A stretch of DNA of 64,000 bases from Chryseobacterium artocarpi (GTDB lineage Bacteria; Bacteroidota; Bacteroidia; Flavobacteriales; Weeksellaceae), in NCBI RefSeq assembly GCF_001684975.1, contig NZ_MAYH01000034.1, forward strand, positions 186,001 to 250,000. Direction: 5' to 3'. The position numbers and the translations under genes are program-made. Positions 25,568 to 35,416 of the stretch are shown here, one piece after another. The notes below the pieces were generated by a model. The model did not search any database. It was not told where the DNA came from and saw nothing but the letters and a program-made list of their open reading frames with translations. The stretch's first letter is position 1; every line of letters begins with the position of its first letter.

Positions 25568-25700
25568 TAGCTTTAACATTTCCAATTTTACTTTTTCAGG
25601 TGTTTCTTATATTTGTTTTCGATCCTACTGAAATTAATTAGAACTATTTCCCAGTCAAGCATTCTTCTTACAATGAATATAAAATATTACTCATAAAAAC

Positions 25701-25730
25701 AACGGGCTGCCTTTTCCAAGACAGCCCGTT
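25701..25730 (-). terminator. Terminator of katG
   Basis: AACGGGCTG and CAGCCCGTT form a perfect 9-bp stem with a 12-nt loop; the minus strand continues GTTTTTATG. It lies 20 nt after the katG stop. Confidence 0.7.
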
Positions 25731-25749
25731 TATATAAGATTAAAAAAGA

Positions 25750-28032
<2,283 letters not shown>

Positions 28033-28091
28033 TTATTTATTTTATATTGATTAATACAGTTTTAAGTAATTCCTCTGTTGTAAGGACATGA

Positions 28092-28122
28092 CAAACTTAC
28101 AACGTTCACATAATAAATACAA
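28092..28122 (-). promoter_or_regulatory. Promoter of katG
   Basis: On the minus strand TTG (28122-28120), a 20-bp spacer and TAAGTTTG (28099-28092) fit the Bacteroidota consensus well, leaving a leader of about 60 nt before katG. Confidence 0.65.
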
Positions 28123-28455
28123 TCTATTAATATTTATTTCAATGATAGTTAAAAACTATAAAGAAATATTTCCGACAGCATCTGAACTATAGACACAATT
28201 GTGGTATTAAGTTAGTAATTTTTTAAATCCGTTCGGGGACCAATGCTTTATTTAGAATAACTCAACGTAAGGAAGAAAAGTTGGAAGCATAAAGCTGAAG
28301 GGGAGAAAACTATAATAGACAGAAAACAATTTTAGAATGTTTATTTTAATGAGTAAAAGAAAAAATCCTCGTCTTCTACATACCCACTCACAGCTTTCAA
28401 CCTTATCATAAAAAAATTAACTATCTTTATAAATCACAAGTATGAATATTGTCCC
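28123..28455. other. Intergenic stretch between katG and haem-binding gene
   Basis: AT-rich sequence with no coding pattern or strong hairpin that I can support. Confidence 0.5.
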
Positions 28456-28923
28456 ATGAAAAAAATATTAGTTATTATTCTCGTAGGATTTATTATAATC
28501 CAGTTTTTTCCAATTGATAAAACCAATCCACGCCCTACTCCCGGCATGGACTTTCTGAAAATAAAAAACACTCCGGAAAAAGTGGCAAAAATCATCAGAA
28601 CTTCATGCTATGACTGTCATTCCAATGAAACTAAATACCCGTGGTATGCTGATATTTCTCCTGTTTCATGGTATGTAAAAAATCATATTGATGAAGGAAG
28701 AAAGCATCTTAATTTTTCTACCTTTGCAGTATATGAATCTCAAAGACAGCTTCGTAAACTGGAAGAATGTATAGAAATGGTTGAGAAAAAAGAAATGCCG
28801 CTTGAGTCTTACTATATTGGACATCAAAATGCAAAACTAACTGATGAACAACGTGCAGATCTTGTAAAATATTTCAAACAGGCTAAAGAAGATACTGAAA
28901 GAAGGATCATGTTCAACAAATAA
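28456..28923 (+). CDS. Haem-binding domain protein (c-type CxxCH)
   Basis: This 155-residue protein has one N-terminal membrane anchor (ILVIILVGFIIIQFF) followed by a periplasmic domain. SCYDCHSNETKYPWY contains a CxxCH haem-attachment motif, and the flanking residues (WYADISPVSWYVKNHIDEGR) match the Bacteroidota haem-binding (Haem_bd) domain. It probably carries one c-type haem at the periplasmic face; the partner is unknown. The next gene starts about 5 nt downstream, so the two are likely co-transcribed. Proximity to katG may reflect shared redox themes but the strands diverge. Confidence 0.8.
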   Translation: MKKILVIILVGFIIIQFFPIDKTNPRPTPGMDFLKIKNTPEKVAKIIRTSCYDCHSNETKYPWYADISPVSWYVKNHIDEGRKHLNFSTFAVYESQRQLRKLEECIEMVEKKEMPLESYYIGHQNAKLTDEQRADLVKYFKQAKEDTERRIMFNK

Positions 28924-28928
28924 AAGTG

Positions 28929-29339
28929 ATGGAAAACTGGGAGAATAAACATATTGTATTTTTTGACGGAGATTGTGGTGTCTGCAATTTCTGGGTGCAA
29001 TGGATTCTGGAAAGAGATAAAAAAGACCAATTTATGTTTGCTTCACTTCAATCTGAATTTGGGCAGAAATTTTTATCCGAAAGAGGTTTAGAATCTAAAG
29101 TTTTCAACACTCTATATCTTTGGAAACCGAAACAATATTACCTTATAAAATCGAAAGCAGTATTACAAATTGCCAATATTTTAGGAGGCGTTTATAAACT
29201 TTCCGCTATTGGTAAAATACTGCCATCCTCTTTGAGTGATAAAGCATATGATATGGTTTCAAGAAACAGAATGAAACTTGCCAATCAAAAGTGTTTTCTT
29301 CCAGATCAGCATCAGAAGAAAAAATTCATACAGGTATAA
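28929..29339 (+). CDS. DCC1-like thiol-disulfide oxidoreductase (DUF393)
   Basis: This 136-residue protein (ATG at 28929, preferred over the GTG at 28926) starts with VFFDGDCGVCNFWVQWIL, the DxxCxxC motif of the DCC/DUF393 family, a thioredoxin-like group of predicted oxidoreductases. It has no signal peptide. C-terminal KIGKILPSSLSDKAYDMVSR matches the family end. Close spacing to the haem-binding gene suggests a shared operon. Actual redox substrate unknown. Confidence 0.8.
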   Translation: MENWENKHIVFFDGDCGVCNFWVQWILERDKKDQFMFASLQSEFGQKFLSERGLESKVFNTLYLWKPKQYYLIKSKAVLQIANILGGVYKLSAIGKILPSSLSDKAYDMVSRNRMKLANQKCFLPDQHQKKKFIQV

Positions 29340-29430
29340 TCTCCCACAGATTTCACAAATTTACACAGATGTTGATGCTATAAATTGTAAATCTGCTTTA
29401 TCTACAAAATCTGCGAGAGATAAAAATTAT
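29338..29430. repeat. Interspersed 'CGCAGAT'-type inverted repeat
   Basis: The ends are imperfect inverted copies (TCTCCCACAGATTT near 29340 and AAATCTGCGAGAGA near 29407), with further CAGAT/AATCTG units inside. Related sequence recurs at 33376-33405, 36930-36955 and 53644-53770. It may also act as a two-way terminator between the DCC1-like gene and the amylase gene. Confidence 0.5.
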
Positions 29431-29469
29431 ATTACTTAAGTTTTGAGCTCTGAATACGTTACTCATTAT

Positions 29470-30909
29470 TTATAAATTAAGTGACCATACAGAATAACTA
29501 TTCGGTGGACATTGAATTTTCACACGCTTATCTGCCTGCGTAGTCGGATACCAAGTCGAATGCCCTGTAAAATCTTTGATCTGCTGATTACTCCAATTGG
29601 TATCAACCCATCTTTCCTGCCAGTTTGACGAGGTATTGATATATACGACTAATCCCGGATTTCCATTGTATCCGTTACGTCTTGCAATATATTCATCATT
29701 GTCTGTATATAAAATAGAGGTTGTTCCGGTAGCTTTATTATTATGAATCCAAATTAGATTATTTAATCTTTCCTTATTCAGCCACTCTTCATAATCCCGG
29801 TAAAAAATGGTAGGATACCCTTCATGAGTTAAAATATAGGCATATGCCGGCATTTTATTATAGATAACATCCGTATCATGATTTGCCACGAAGGTTACCG
29901 CTTTGTAAGGATTTCTTTTCCACATCATATCATCATTCAACACATTCAGATTTCCGTTATCAAAAGCTTCATCCATTTTATAATACGCAGCAAAATCAAA
30001 TACAGAACTGTTTGCATTATTTGCCCACCATTCTAAAGTATTGACATTGGAATCCCACAATTCACCTACAGAAAAACCACCTACTTTTGAGTTCCATGTA
30101 TTAACGACCCAGGGACCAAAACCTTTAACGTAATCAAATCTCCAGCCATCAAATTTCATCACATTTTTATAGTACTTCGCTACCGAATCATCTCTTCCCC
30201 AAAGCCAATCCTGTACATGAGGATTAGCATGACAAAGATCTGGAAATCCACCAAAGGCACCTTCATCATTGTTTCCGTAAGAATTTTTATAAAAGTCGTT
30301 ATAATTTCTCTGAAACTTTCCGGAAGCAACTCCAGAAAAGTTAGTCCATGTATTTGTTCCTGTAAAAGGATTGGCTTCAGATTGCCCGCCACTGTTATGA
30401 TTAATAACGATATCAGCATAAACCTGCATATTTTCTGCGTGAGCTTTTGTAATCAATGCTTCTAGTTCTATTCTTGATCCAAAACGGGTTTCTACGCTTC
30501 CGTTTTGATTAAAGTTTCCAAAATCATAATAATCAGTAGGATCATACCCCATAGAATAGGCACCATTCTGCGCTTTTGAAGCCGGAGGAAGCCAGACTGC
30601 ACCAATTCCTGCATTAGACCACGCTGTTAATTTGTCTTTAACCGTATTCCACCAGTTACCACCATCAGGAACATCCCAATAAAATCCCTGCATCAGAACA
30701 CTGCCACCAGGTCCTGCTACAAATTTTGCGTGAGCTGAGCCAGATCCGCTTCCCGTACTGAAAGGTTTTCCGTCATGATGGGTAACATTTACAATTTTAT
30801 CATGTACTTCTTCCTGTTGAGAAGTTTTTATATCAGCTTCATCTCTGTTCTGACAAGAGCTGATCAGGGCTAAAGCCAATAGGGAAAGAATAAAATTCGT
30901 TTTTCTCAT
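29470..30909 (-). CDS. Alpha-amylase family (GH13) lipoprotein
   Basis: The ATG at 30909 gives a lipoprotein signal (LSLLALALISSC), so the 479-residue enzyme is probably surface- or periplasm-anchored. The GH13 barrel shows all conserved regions: ADIVINHN, GWRFDYVKG (nucleophile Asp), VGELWDSN (acid/base Glu) and FVANHDTD. The start of the barrel (VLMQGFYWDVPDGGNWW, YSMGYDPTDYYDFG) resembles the archaeal/plant-type alpha-amylase subfamily. It would hydrolyse alpha-1,4-glucans. A Gly/Ser-rich spacer follows the lipid Cys. It stands alone rather than in a susCD-type locus. Confidence 0.9.
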   Translation of the reverse strand: MRKTNFILSLLALALISSCQNRDEADIKTSQQEEVHDKIVNVTHHDGKPFSTGSGSGSAHAKFVAGPGGSVLMQGFYWDVPDGGNWWNTVKDKLTAWSNAGIGAVWLPPASKAQNGAYSMGYDPTDYYDFGNFNQNGSVETRFGSRIELEALITKAHAENMQVYADIVINHNSGGQSEANPFTGTNTWTNFSGVASGKFQRNYNDFYKNSYGNNDEGAFGGFPDLCHANPHVQDWLWGRDDSVAKYYKNVMKFDGWRFDYVKGFGPWVVNTWNSKVGGFSVGELWDSNVNTLEWWANNANSSVFDFAAYYKMDEAFDNGNLNVLNDDMMWKRNPYKAVTFVANHDTDVIYNKMPAYAYILTHEGYPTIFYRDYEEWLNKERLNNLIWIHNNKATGTTSILYTDNDEYIARRNGYNGNPGLVVYINTSSNWQERWVDTNWSNQQIKDFTGHSTWYPTTQADKRVKIQCPPNSYSVWSLNL

Positions 30910-31082
30910 TGTAAAATTCAATTATTAACCTATTAACTAAATTACATTTTTATTGAAAACAAATTCAATATAACGAGAAATATTTTTATTTTAAATAATA
31001 ATTCAAGAAGAAACTCATCTAAATTTTTCATTAAAAAATCATAAATTTTTAAGATTCTCGAAACAATTTTTCTTTTAATCCA

Positions 31083-31090
31083 TATATTTG
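31083..31090 (+). promoter_or_regulatory. -7 box before DUF4290-murA
   Basis: TATATTTG ends 6 nt before the ATG at 31097, again predicting an almost leaderless message. Confidence 0.4.
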
Positions 31091-31096
31091 CATACT

Positions 31097-31768
31097 ATGG
31101 AATACAATACCCAAAAAACTCAGCTTCATATGCCGGAATACGGCAGAATTATACAACAGTTGGTTGAGCGCTGCAAAGAACTTCCTACCAAAGAGGAAAG
31201 GAACGAAATGGCTATGGCAATCATCGATTTTATGGGTCAGAGAAACCCACAACTTCGCGACGAAGAAAATTATAAACATAAACTTTGGGATCATCTTTTT
31301 ATTCTTGCCAATCATGATTTGGATGTAGATTCTCCTTATCCGTTCCCTACCATGGAACAATTGGCAGAAAAACCTAAAAGAATGGAATATCCAAAACTGC
31401 AGGGTGACTTTAAATTTTACGGAAAAAGTATTCTTCAATTAATAGAAAAAGCAATTGAACTGGAGACGGGTGATGAAAAAGAAGCCCTTATTGAGGTAAT
31501 TGCCAACAATATGAAGAAGTCTTACAATGTTTACAATAAAGAACACGTAACGGATGATGTTATTTTCAGACATCTGAAAGAATTATCAGAAAACAGGTTG
31601 GATCTTACAGGAATTGATTCTCTTGAAAAGAGTAAAATTTATTATACTAGCAATAATAACAACCGAAACAACAATAACAACAACCGAAATAGCGGGAACA
31701 ACAATAATAACAATAAGAACCAACCTAATAAAAGAAGGCATAACAACAATCATAAAAACAGAAAATAA
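31097..31768 (+). CDS. DUF4290 protein with Asn-rich tail
   Basis: This 223-residue protein (ATG at 31097; an upstream TTG at 31088 is less likely) has a conserved, mostly helical domain of ~190 residues found across Bacteroidota (MPEYGRIIQQLVERC, WDHLFILANHDLDVDSPYPF). It ends in a low-complexity tail of Asn runs interrupted by Arg/Lys, encoded by AAC/AAT repeats. Its stop overlaps the murA start (TAATG), so the two are translationally coupled, a pairing typical of the phylum. Function is unknown; coupling with murA suggests a role in cell envelope synthesis. Confidence 0.85.
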   Translation: MEYNTQKTQLHMPEYGRIIQQLVERCKELPTKEERNEMAMAIIDFMGQRNPQLRDEENYKHKLWDHLFILANHDLDVDSPYPFPTMEQLAEKPKRMEYPKLQGDFKFYGKSILQLIEKAIELETGDEKEALIEVIANNMKKSYNVYNKEHVTDDVIFRHLKELSENRLDLTGIDSLEKSKIYYTSNNNNRNNNNNNRNSGNNNNNNKNQPNKRRHNNNHKNRK

Positions 31769-33075
31769 TGAGTGGAACATTTCAAATAAGAGGAGGAAAA
31801 AGACTGCAGGGTGAAATAACTCCACAAGGAGCTAAGAATGAAGCTCTACAAATTTTATGTGCAGTTTTGTTAACTGACGAGGAAGTAAGAATTAAAAATA
31901 TTCCGGACATTCATGATGTAAACAGACTGATTGAGATTCTTGGAGATTTCGGAGTAAAAGTTACTAAAAACGGCCATGGAGATTATACTTTCAAGGCTGA
32001 TAAAGTAAACTTCGATTATATAAAGTCAAACGAATTCAAAAAAGACGGTGCAAAGTTACGTGGATCTATCATGTTGATGGGACCAATGTTAGCTCGTTAT
32101 GGAGAAGCTTATATGCCAACACCTGGAGGTGATAAGATCGGAAGAAGAAGATTGGATACCCATTTCCAGGGATTAGTAGAACTTGGTGCGGAGTTCCATT
32201 ATGATGAAGAGGAATATTTCTATTCTTTAAAAGCGAAAGAACTTACAGGAAAATTCATCCTGTTGGAAGAAGCTTCTGTAACGGGAACGGCTAATATTGT
32301 AATGGCTGCAGCTTTAGCAAAAGGTAAAACAAGAATTTACAACGCTGCTTGCGAACCTTACCTTCAGCAATTATGTAAAATGCTGAACAGAATGGGAGCA
32401 AATATTTCAGGAATCGGATCTAATCTTCTTACCATTGAAGGGGTAGATTATTTAAGAGGTACTGAACACACTATGCTTCCGGATATGGTAGAAATCGGAT
32501 CTTGGATTGGGCTTGCAGCTATGACAAAATCTGAAATCACTATCAAAAATGTAAACTGGAATCAATTGGGAGTAATTCCAAATACATTCAGAAAACTAGG
32601 AATTCAGCTTGAGCAAAGTGGTGATGATATTTACATCCCGGCTCAGGAACATTATAAAATTCAGAAATTTATTGACGGATCTATCCTTACTATTTCCGAT
32701 GCTCCATGGCCAGGTTTCACACCGGATTTATTATCTATTATTCTGGTAGTGGCTACTCAGGCTAAAGGAAGTATTTTGGTTCATCAGAAAATGTTTGAAT
32801 CCAGATTATTCTTTGTAGATAAATTAATTGATATGGGAGCTCAGATCATTTTATGTGATCCGCACAGAGCTACAGTAATCGGATTGAATCAGGAAGCGCC
32901 GTTAAGAGGAACTACAATGGTTTCCCCAGATATTAGAGCTGGTAACGCCCTTCTTATTGCAGCCCTTTCTGCAGAAGGAAAATCTATTATCCATAACATC
33001 GAGCAAATCGACAGAGGATATGAAAACATCGATGGAAGACTAAAAGCATTAGGTGCTGATATCGAAAGAATTTAA
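31768..33075 (+). CDS. murA: UDP-N-acetylglucosamine 1-carboxyvinyltransferase MurA
   Basis: This 435-residue enzyme adds enolpyruvate from PEP to UDP-GlcNAc, the first committed step of peptidoglycan synthesis. Family motifs include GAKNEALQ (Lys23-Asn24 region), GRRRLDTHFQGLVELGA and DRGYENIDGRLKALGADIER. The active-site loop reads PGGDKIGRR: Asp122 replaces the Cys that fosfomycin alkylates in E. coli-type enzymes (PGGCxIG). Cys-to-Asp enzymes are active but fosfomycin-insensitive in other phyla. The ATG overlaps the DUF4290 stop; a terminator follows. Confidence 0.97.
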   Translation: MSGTFQIRGGKRLQGEITPQGAKNEALQILCAVLLTDEEVRIKNIPDIHDVNRLIEILGDFGVKVTKNGHGDYTFKADKVNFDYIKSNEFKKDGAKLRGSIMLMGPMLARYGEAYMPTPGGDKIGRRRLDTHFQGLVELGAEFHYDEEEYFYSLKAKELTGKFILLEEASVTGTANIVMAAALAKGKTRIYNAACEPYLQQLCKMLNRMGANISGIGSNLLTIEGVDYLRGTEHTMLPDMVEIGSWIGLAAMTKSEITIKNVNWNQLGVIPNTFRKLGIQLEQSGDDIYIPAQEHYKIQKFIDGSILTISDAPWPGFTPDLLSIILVVATQAKGSILVHQKMFESRLFFVDKLIDMGAQIILCDPHRATVIGLNQEAPLRGTTMVSPDIRAGNALLIAALSAEGKSIIHNIEQIDRGYENIDGRLKALGADIERI

Positions 33076-33094
33076 ACTTATTTTTATTACTATA

Positions 33095-33125
33095 GAGCGT
33101 TCAGAGAAATCTGAGCGCTTTTTTA
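33095..33125 (+). terminator. Terminator of DUF4290-murA
   Basis: AGCGtTCAGA and TCTGAgCGCT form a hairpin with one mismatch and a GAAA loop, followed by TTTTTTATTT. Confidence 0.75.
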
Positions 33126-33253
33126 TTTCCCTCGTTTTTACGTAAGCTTCATCAAATGAATTTTAATTGATTATCTCTTTGCGGTCTTAAAATATGGGAT
33201 TTGGAGAATAGAACTTTGTATTTAAGAAAGTAATAATTGTTCTTTTTATGGCT

Positions 33254-33306
33254 ACCCCATCAAAAATTCTTTGAATTTTTGCCACCCCTCCAGAGTAGGG
33301 GAATTT
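33254..33306. repeat. Double-hairpin intergenic element
   Basis: AAAAATTC-TTT-GAATTTTT (33262-33280) is directly followed by CCCCT-CCAGAGT-AGGGG (33285-33301). Two adjacent hairpins in a gene-free 340-bp gap resemble a small interspersed element rather than a terminator. No second copy occurs in this window. Confidence 0.35.
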
Positions 33307-33375
33307 TCATTCCATCCATTGGAATATTTGTTAAGATTGAAAGTTTGTAGAGGTCAATATTTACTTTTTATTAAA

Positions 33376-33405
33376 AAATCTGCGTAATGTGTTTAATCTG
33401 CGAGA
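33376..33405. repeat. Short copy of the 'CTGCG' interspersed repeat
   Basis: AAATCTGCGTAATGTG followed by TTAATCTGCGAGAG carries two AATCTGCG units, like the longer elements at 29338-29430 and 53644-53770. Confidence 0.4.
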
Positions 33406-33410
33406 GCATA

Positions 33411-33438
33411 AAAAAAGCGTCCGGTAAAAGAACCGGAC
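33411..33438 (-). terminator. Terminator of the NIL-domain gene
   Basis: GTCCGGT and ACCGGAC form a perfect 7-bp stem; on the minus strand it is followed by GCTTTTTTT. Confidence 0.75.
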
Positions 33439-33470
33439 ACTTTGGGTAATTAAAACTATATGAATCTCCC

Positions 33471-33782
33471 TTAAGAATATTTTCGGCAGAAGTACTCCAC
33501 CGTTGTATTCAGAAGTTTATTTTTATTCAAATAGACTTCAAGTTTATGATAGTCCTCTGAATTTGCATTTATATACAACTGTACCGAACCAAAACTATAT
33601 CCGTTTACATATTCAACGTTTGCTGACAACACTCTATGACAAATTCCCAATTGATTGTGGATGGTGTTCATTAAATGCTCAAATTTCATTTTACCATTTA
33701 ATTCTATTTCCAATAACAATTCTTTTTTAGGCAGGTTCAGTTTATTTTGAAAAACCTGCAGGCTTGGGTTAGGTGTAATCAT
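33471..33782 (-). CDS. Small protein with NIL/ACT-like domain
   Basis: This 103-residue protein lacks signal or membrane segments. Its second half (VEYVNGYSFGSVQLYINA, then DYHKLEVYLNKNKLLNTTVE) has the beta-alpha-beta pattern and Gly positions of the NIL domain, the ACT-like C-terminal module that binds methionine in MetN ABC-transporter ATPases. Here the ATPase is absent, so it is a stand-alone domain, perhaps a sensor or adaptor. No metNIQ genes are adjacent. Assignment rests on pattern only. Confidence 0.45.
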   Translation of the reverse strand: MITPNPSLQVFQNKLNLPKKELLLEIELNGKMKFEHLMNTIHNQLGICHRVLSANVEYVNGYSFGSVQLYINANSEDYHKLEVYLNKNKLLNTTVEYFCRKYS

Positions 33783-33858
33783 CGTTAAACATTTTTGGGT
33801 TAAATACTCTCAGATCATATTGCGCTCTGCATTTAAATCTGTCACAAAAATATAAAAA

Positions 33859-33894
33859 AATATTAGTCCACCAAATTAGTAGACTAATATTTTT
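33859..33894. other. Long hairpin upstream of the NIL-domain gene
   Basis: TATTAGTC at 33861-33868 pairs with GACTAATA at 33882-33889, extended on both sides by A/T pairs. It could be a second terminator for the YiiX-like gene or an operator for the NIL-domain gene. Confidence 0.35.
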
Positions 33895-33905
33895 GAAAAA
33901 ATTTT

Positions 33906-33934
33906 AAAAAAAAGAGAAGCAATAATTGCTTCTC
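33906..33934 (-). terminator. Terminator of the YiiX-like gene
   Basis: GAGAAGCA and TGCTTCTC pair perfectly around ATAAT; the minus strand then runs into eight Ts. Confidence 0.75.
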
Positions 33935-33942
33935 CTCATATT

Positions 33943-34590
33943 TTAAAGATCTCCTACCCTTTTTAGTTTTTCTGATCCAGCCAATCCATTCGGATTACAA
34001 CCTAGCTCTCCTTCAGGTACTTTCAGGTTTTTCTTACTATAAAATTCTTCCCAGAAAGTATTAACTTTTTTTGTTTTTGGATCAATGAAAGTCATTGGTT
34101 CTAATTTAAAAATATGATTATCCCGAAAAGCTCTTTCCACAAAATCTGAACAATAGTACGAGCTTTCATCTAAGATATAGTTGAAATTATAAGGTTTTCC
34201 TAACATAGAATTTGCCTTTGTAATGGCTGCTGGAATTGAGTTTTGATATTCAGGCTTCAGGCGGTAGACAACAATATTTTGCTGATCTTTTTTCTGATCG
34301 TTAATAAAACTCTTCAGATTTTGTTTTTGAGATCCTCCTTTTGGAGCAGCGTGCAAAACGTACATTTTATTTCCGTCCTTTTCTAAAATACCAATATGAT
34401 CAAATGAAGCTGCTTTCTGTTTTTGAGTAACATTATTAATTGCCCCGGAAAGTCCGGTTTCCTTTGCTGTTACAAAAAGTAAATCACCATTTTGAAGTTG
34501 GCTTGTCCCCTGATAAGAAGTACACTGTACAAACAGTACAATCAAAAGGATCAAAAACCCTTTACCAATTCCTTTTTTATTCAAGATCAT
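33943..34590 (-). CDS. YiiX/YebB-like NlpC/P60 hydrolase
   Basis: This 215-residue protein has an N-terminal hydrophobic signal (GFLILLIVLFVQC; the Gln before Cys makes lipidation uncertain). The domain is a permuted papain-like amidase of the YiiX type: GDLLFV at the start, FDHIGIL with the catalytic His, and YYCSDFVERAF with the catalytic Cys. Members cleave peptidoglycan stems or act on lipids or amides in the envelope; the actual substrate here is unknown. It is divergent from the two-component system, sharing a ~120-bp upstream region. Confidence 0.75.
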   Translation of the reverse strand: MILNKKGIGKGFLILLIVLFVQCTSYQGTSQLQNGDLLFVTAKETGLSGAINNVTQKQKAASFDHIGILEKDGNKMYVLHAAPKGGSQKQNLKSFINDQKKDQQNIVVYRLKPEYQNSIPAAITKANSMLGKPYNFNYILDESSYYCSDFVERAFRDNHIFKLEPMTFIDPKTKKVNTFWEEFYSKKNLKVPEGELGCNPNGLAGSEKLKRVGDL

Positions 34591-34707
34591 TTTAAATTTC
34601 TGTATTCTAATTATTATTTCTGCTCAAAATTACAAAATAGAAATCATTACATTTGTAGTGCATATCGAGTAACTTCTCTTAGTAACCCAAACACACTATC
34701 CTTTCTT

Positions 34708-35406
34708 ATGCCTCATATTTTGCTTGTTGAAGATGATAAAAGACTTTCACGCCTTATTGGTAGAGGACTTTTGGAACAGGATATGGATGTAAGTTTTGCC
34801 TATGATGGTGAAAAAGCCACAGAACTTGCCTCTACTCAGGATTTTGATCTCATTATTACTGATATTATTGTTCCGTTAAAAAATGGATTGGATTTTTGTA
34901 AAGAAATTAAGACCTTAAAACCCCTGATTCCTGTCATTATGCTTACAGCACTGGGAACTACAGATGACAAACTGGAAGGTTTTGATTCAGGAGCTGATGA
35001 TTATCTTACCAAACCTTTTGAAATGCGTGAACTGATTGCAAGGGTTAAAGTTTTAATGAAAAGATTCTCGCTTCACTCACCTACAGAACAAGTATTAAAA
35101 TACGAAAGCATTGAAATGGATCTCAAGCTGAAATCTGTAAGCCGAAGCGGAATTGCGATTAAGCTTACCCCAAAAGAGTTCAATCTGATGAAATACATGC
35201 TTGAAAACCCTGAAAGAGTTCTTTCCCGTTCGGAAATTGCCGAAAACGTATGGGAAACTCATTTTGATACCGGAACCAATTTCATTGACGTATATATCAA
35301 TTATATCAGAAAGAAAATTGATAAGGATTTTGAAAATAAACTGATTCATACCAAAGCCGGAATGGGTTTTATTTTAAAAAAAGGATACGAGGAACATCAG
35401 CAATAA
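34708..35406 (+). CDS. OmpR/PhoB-family response regulator
   Basis: The ATG at 34708 (MPHILLVEDDKRLSRL) gives 232 residues; longer upstream readings have no homology-like sequence. The receiver domain has the acidic pair in VEDD, phospho-acceptor Asp52 (ITDIIVPLKNG), Thr in MLTALG and Lys in YLTKPF. The winged-helix output domain (residues ~130-230) ends RTKAGMGFILKKG-like. It is followed 10 nt later by its sensor kinase. PhoB-type regulators bind direct repeats with an 11-bp period, exactly the pattern found at the efflux operon promoter at 38122-38160, so that operon is the best candidate target. Confidence 0.93.
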   Translation: MPHILLVEDDKRLSRLIGRGLLEQDMDVSFAYDGEKATELASTQDFDLIITDIIVPLKNGLDFCKEIKTLKPLIPVIMLTALGTTDDKLEGFDSGADDYLTKPFEMRELIARVKVLMKRFSLHSPTEQVLKYESIEMDLKLKSVSRSGIAIKLTPKEFNLMKYMLENPERVLSRSEIAENVWETHFDTGTNFIDVYINYIRKKIDKDFENKLIHTKAGMGFILKKGYEEHQQ

Positions 35407-35416
35407 TTCTTAACAC

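Noticed and set aside
34492..34707. Upstream extension of the response-regulator frame
   Set aside because: The extension overlaps the divergent YiiX-like gene and lacks receiver-domain sequence; MPHILLVEDD at 34708 is the natural start.
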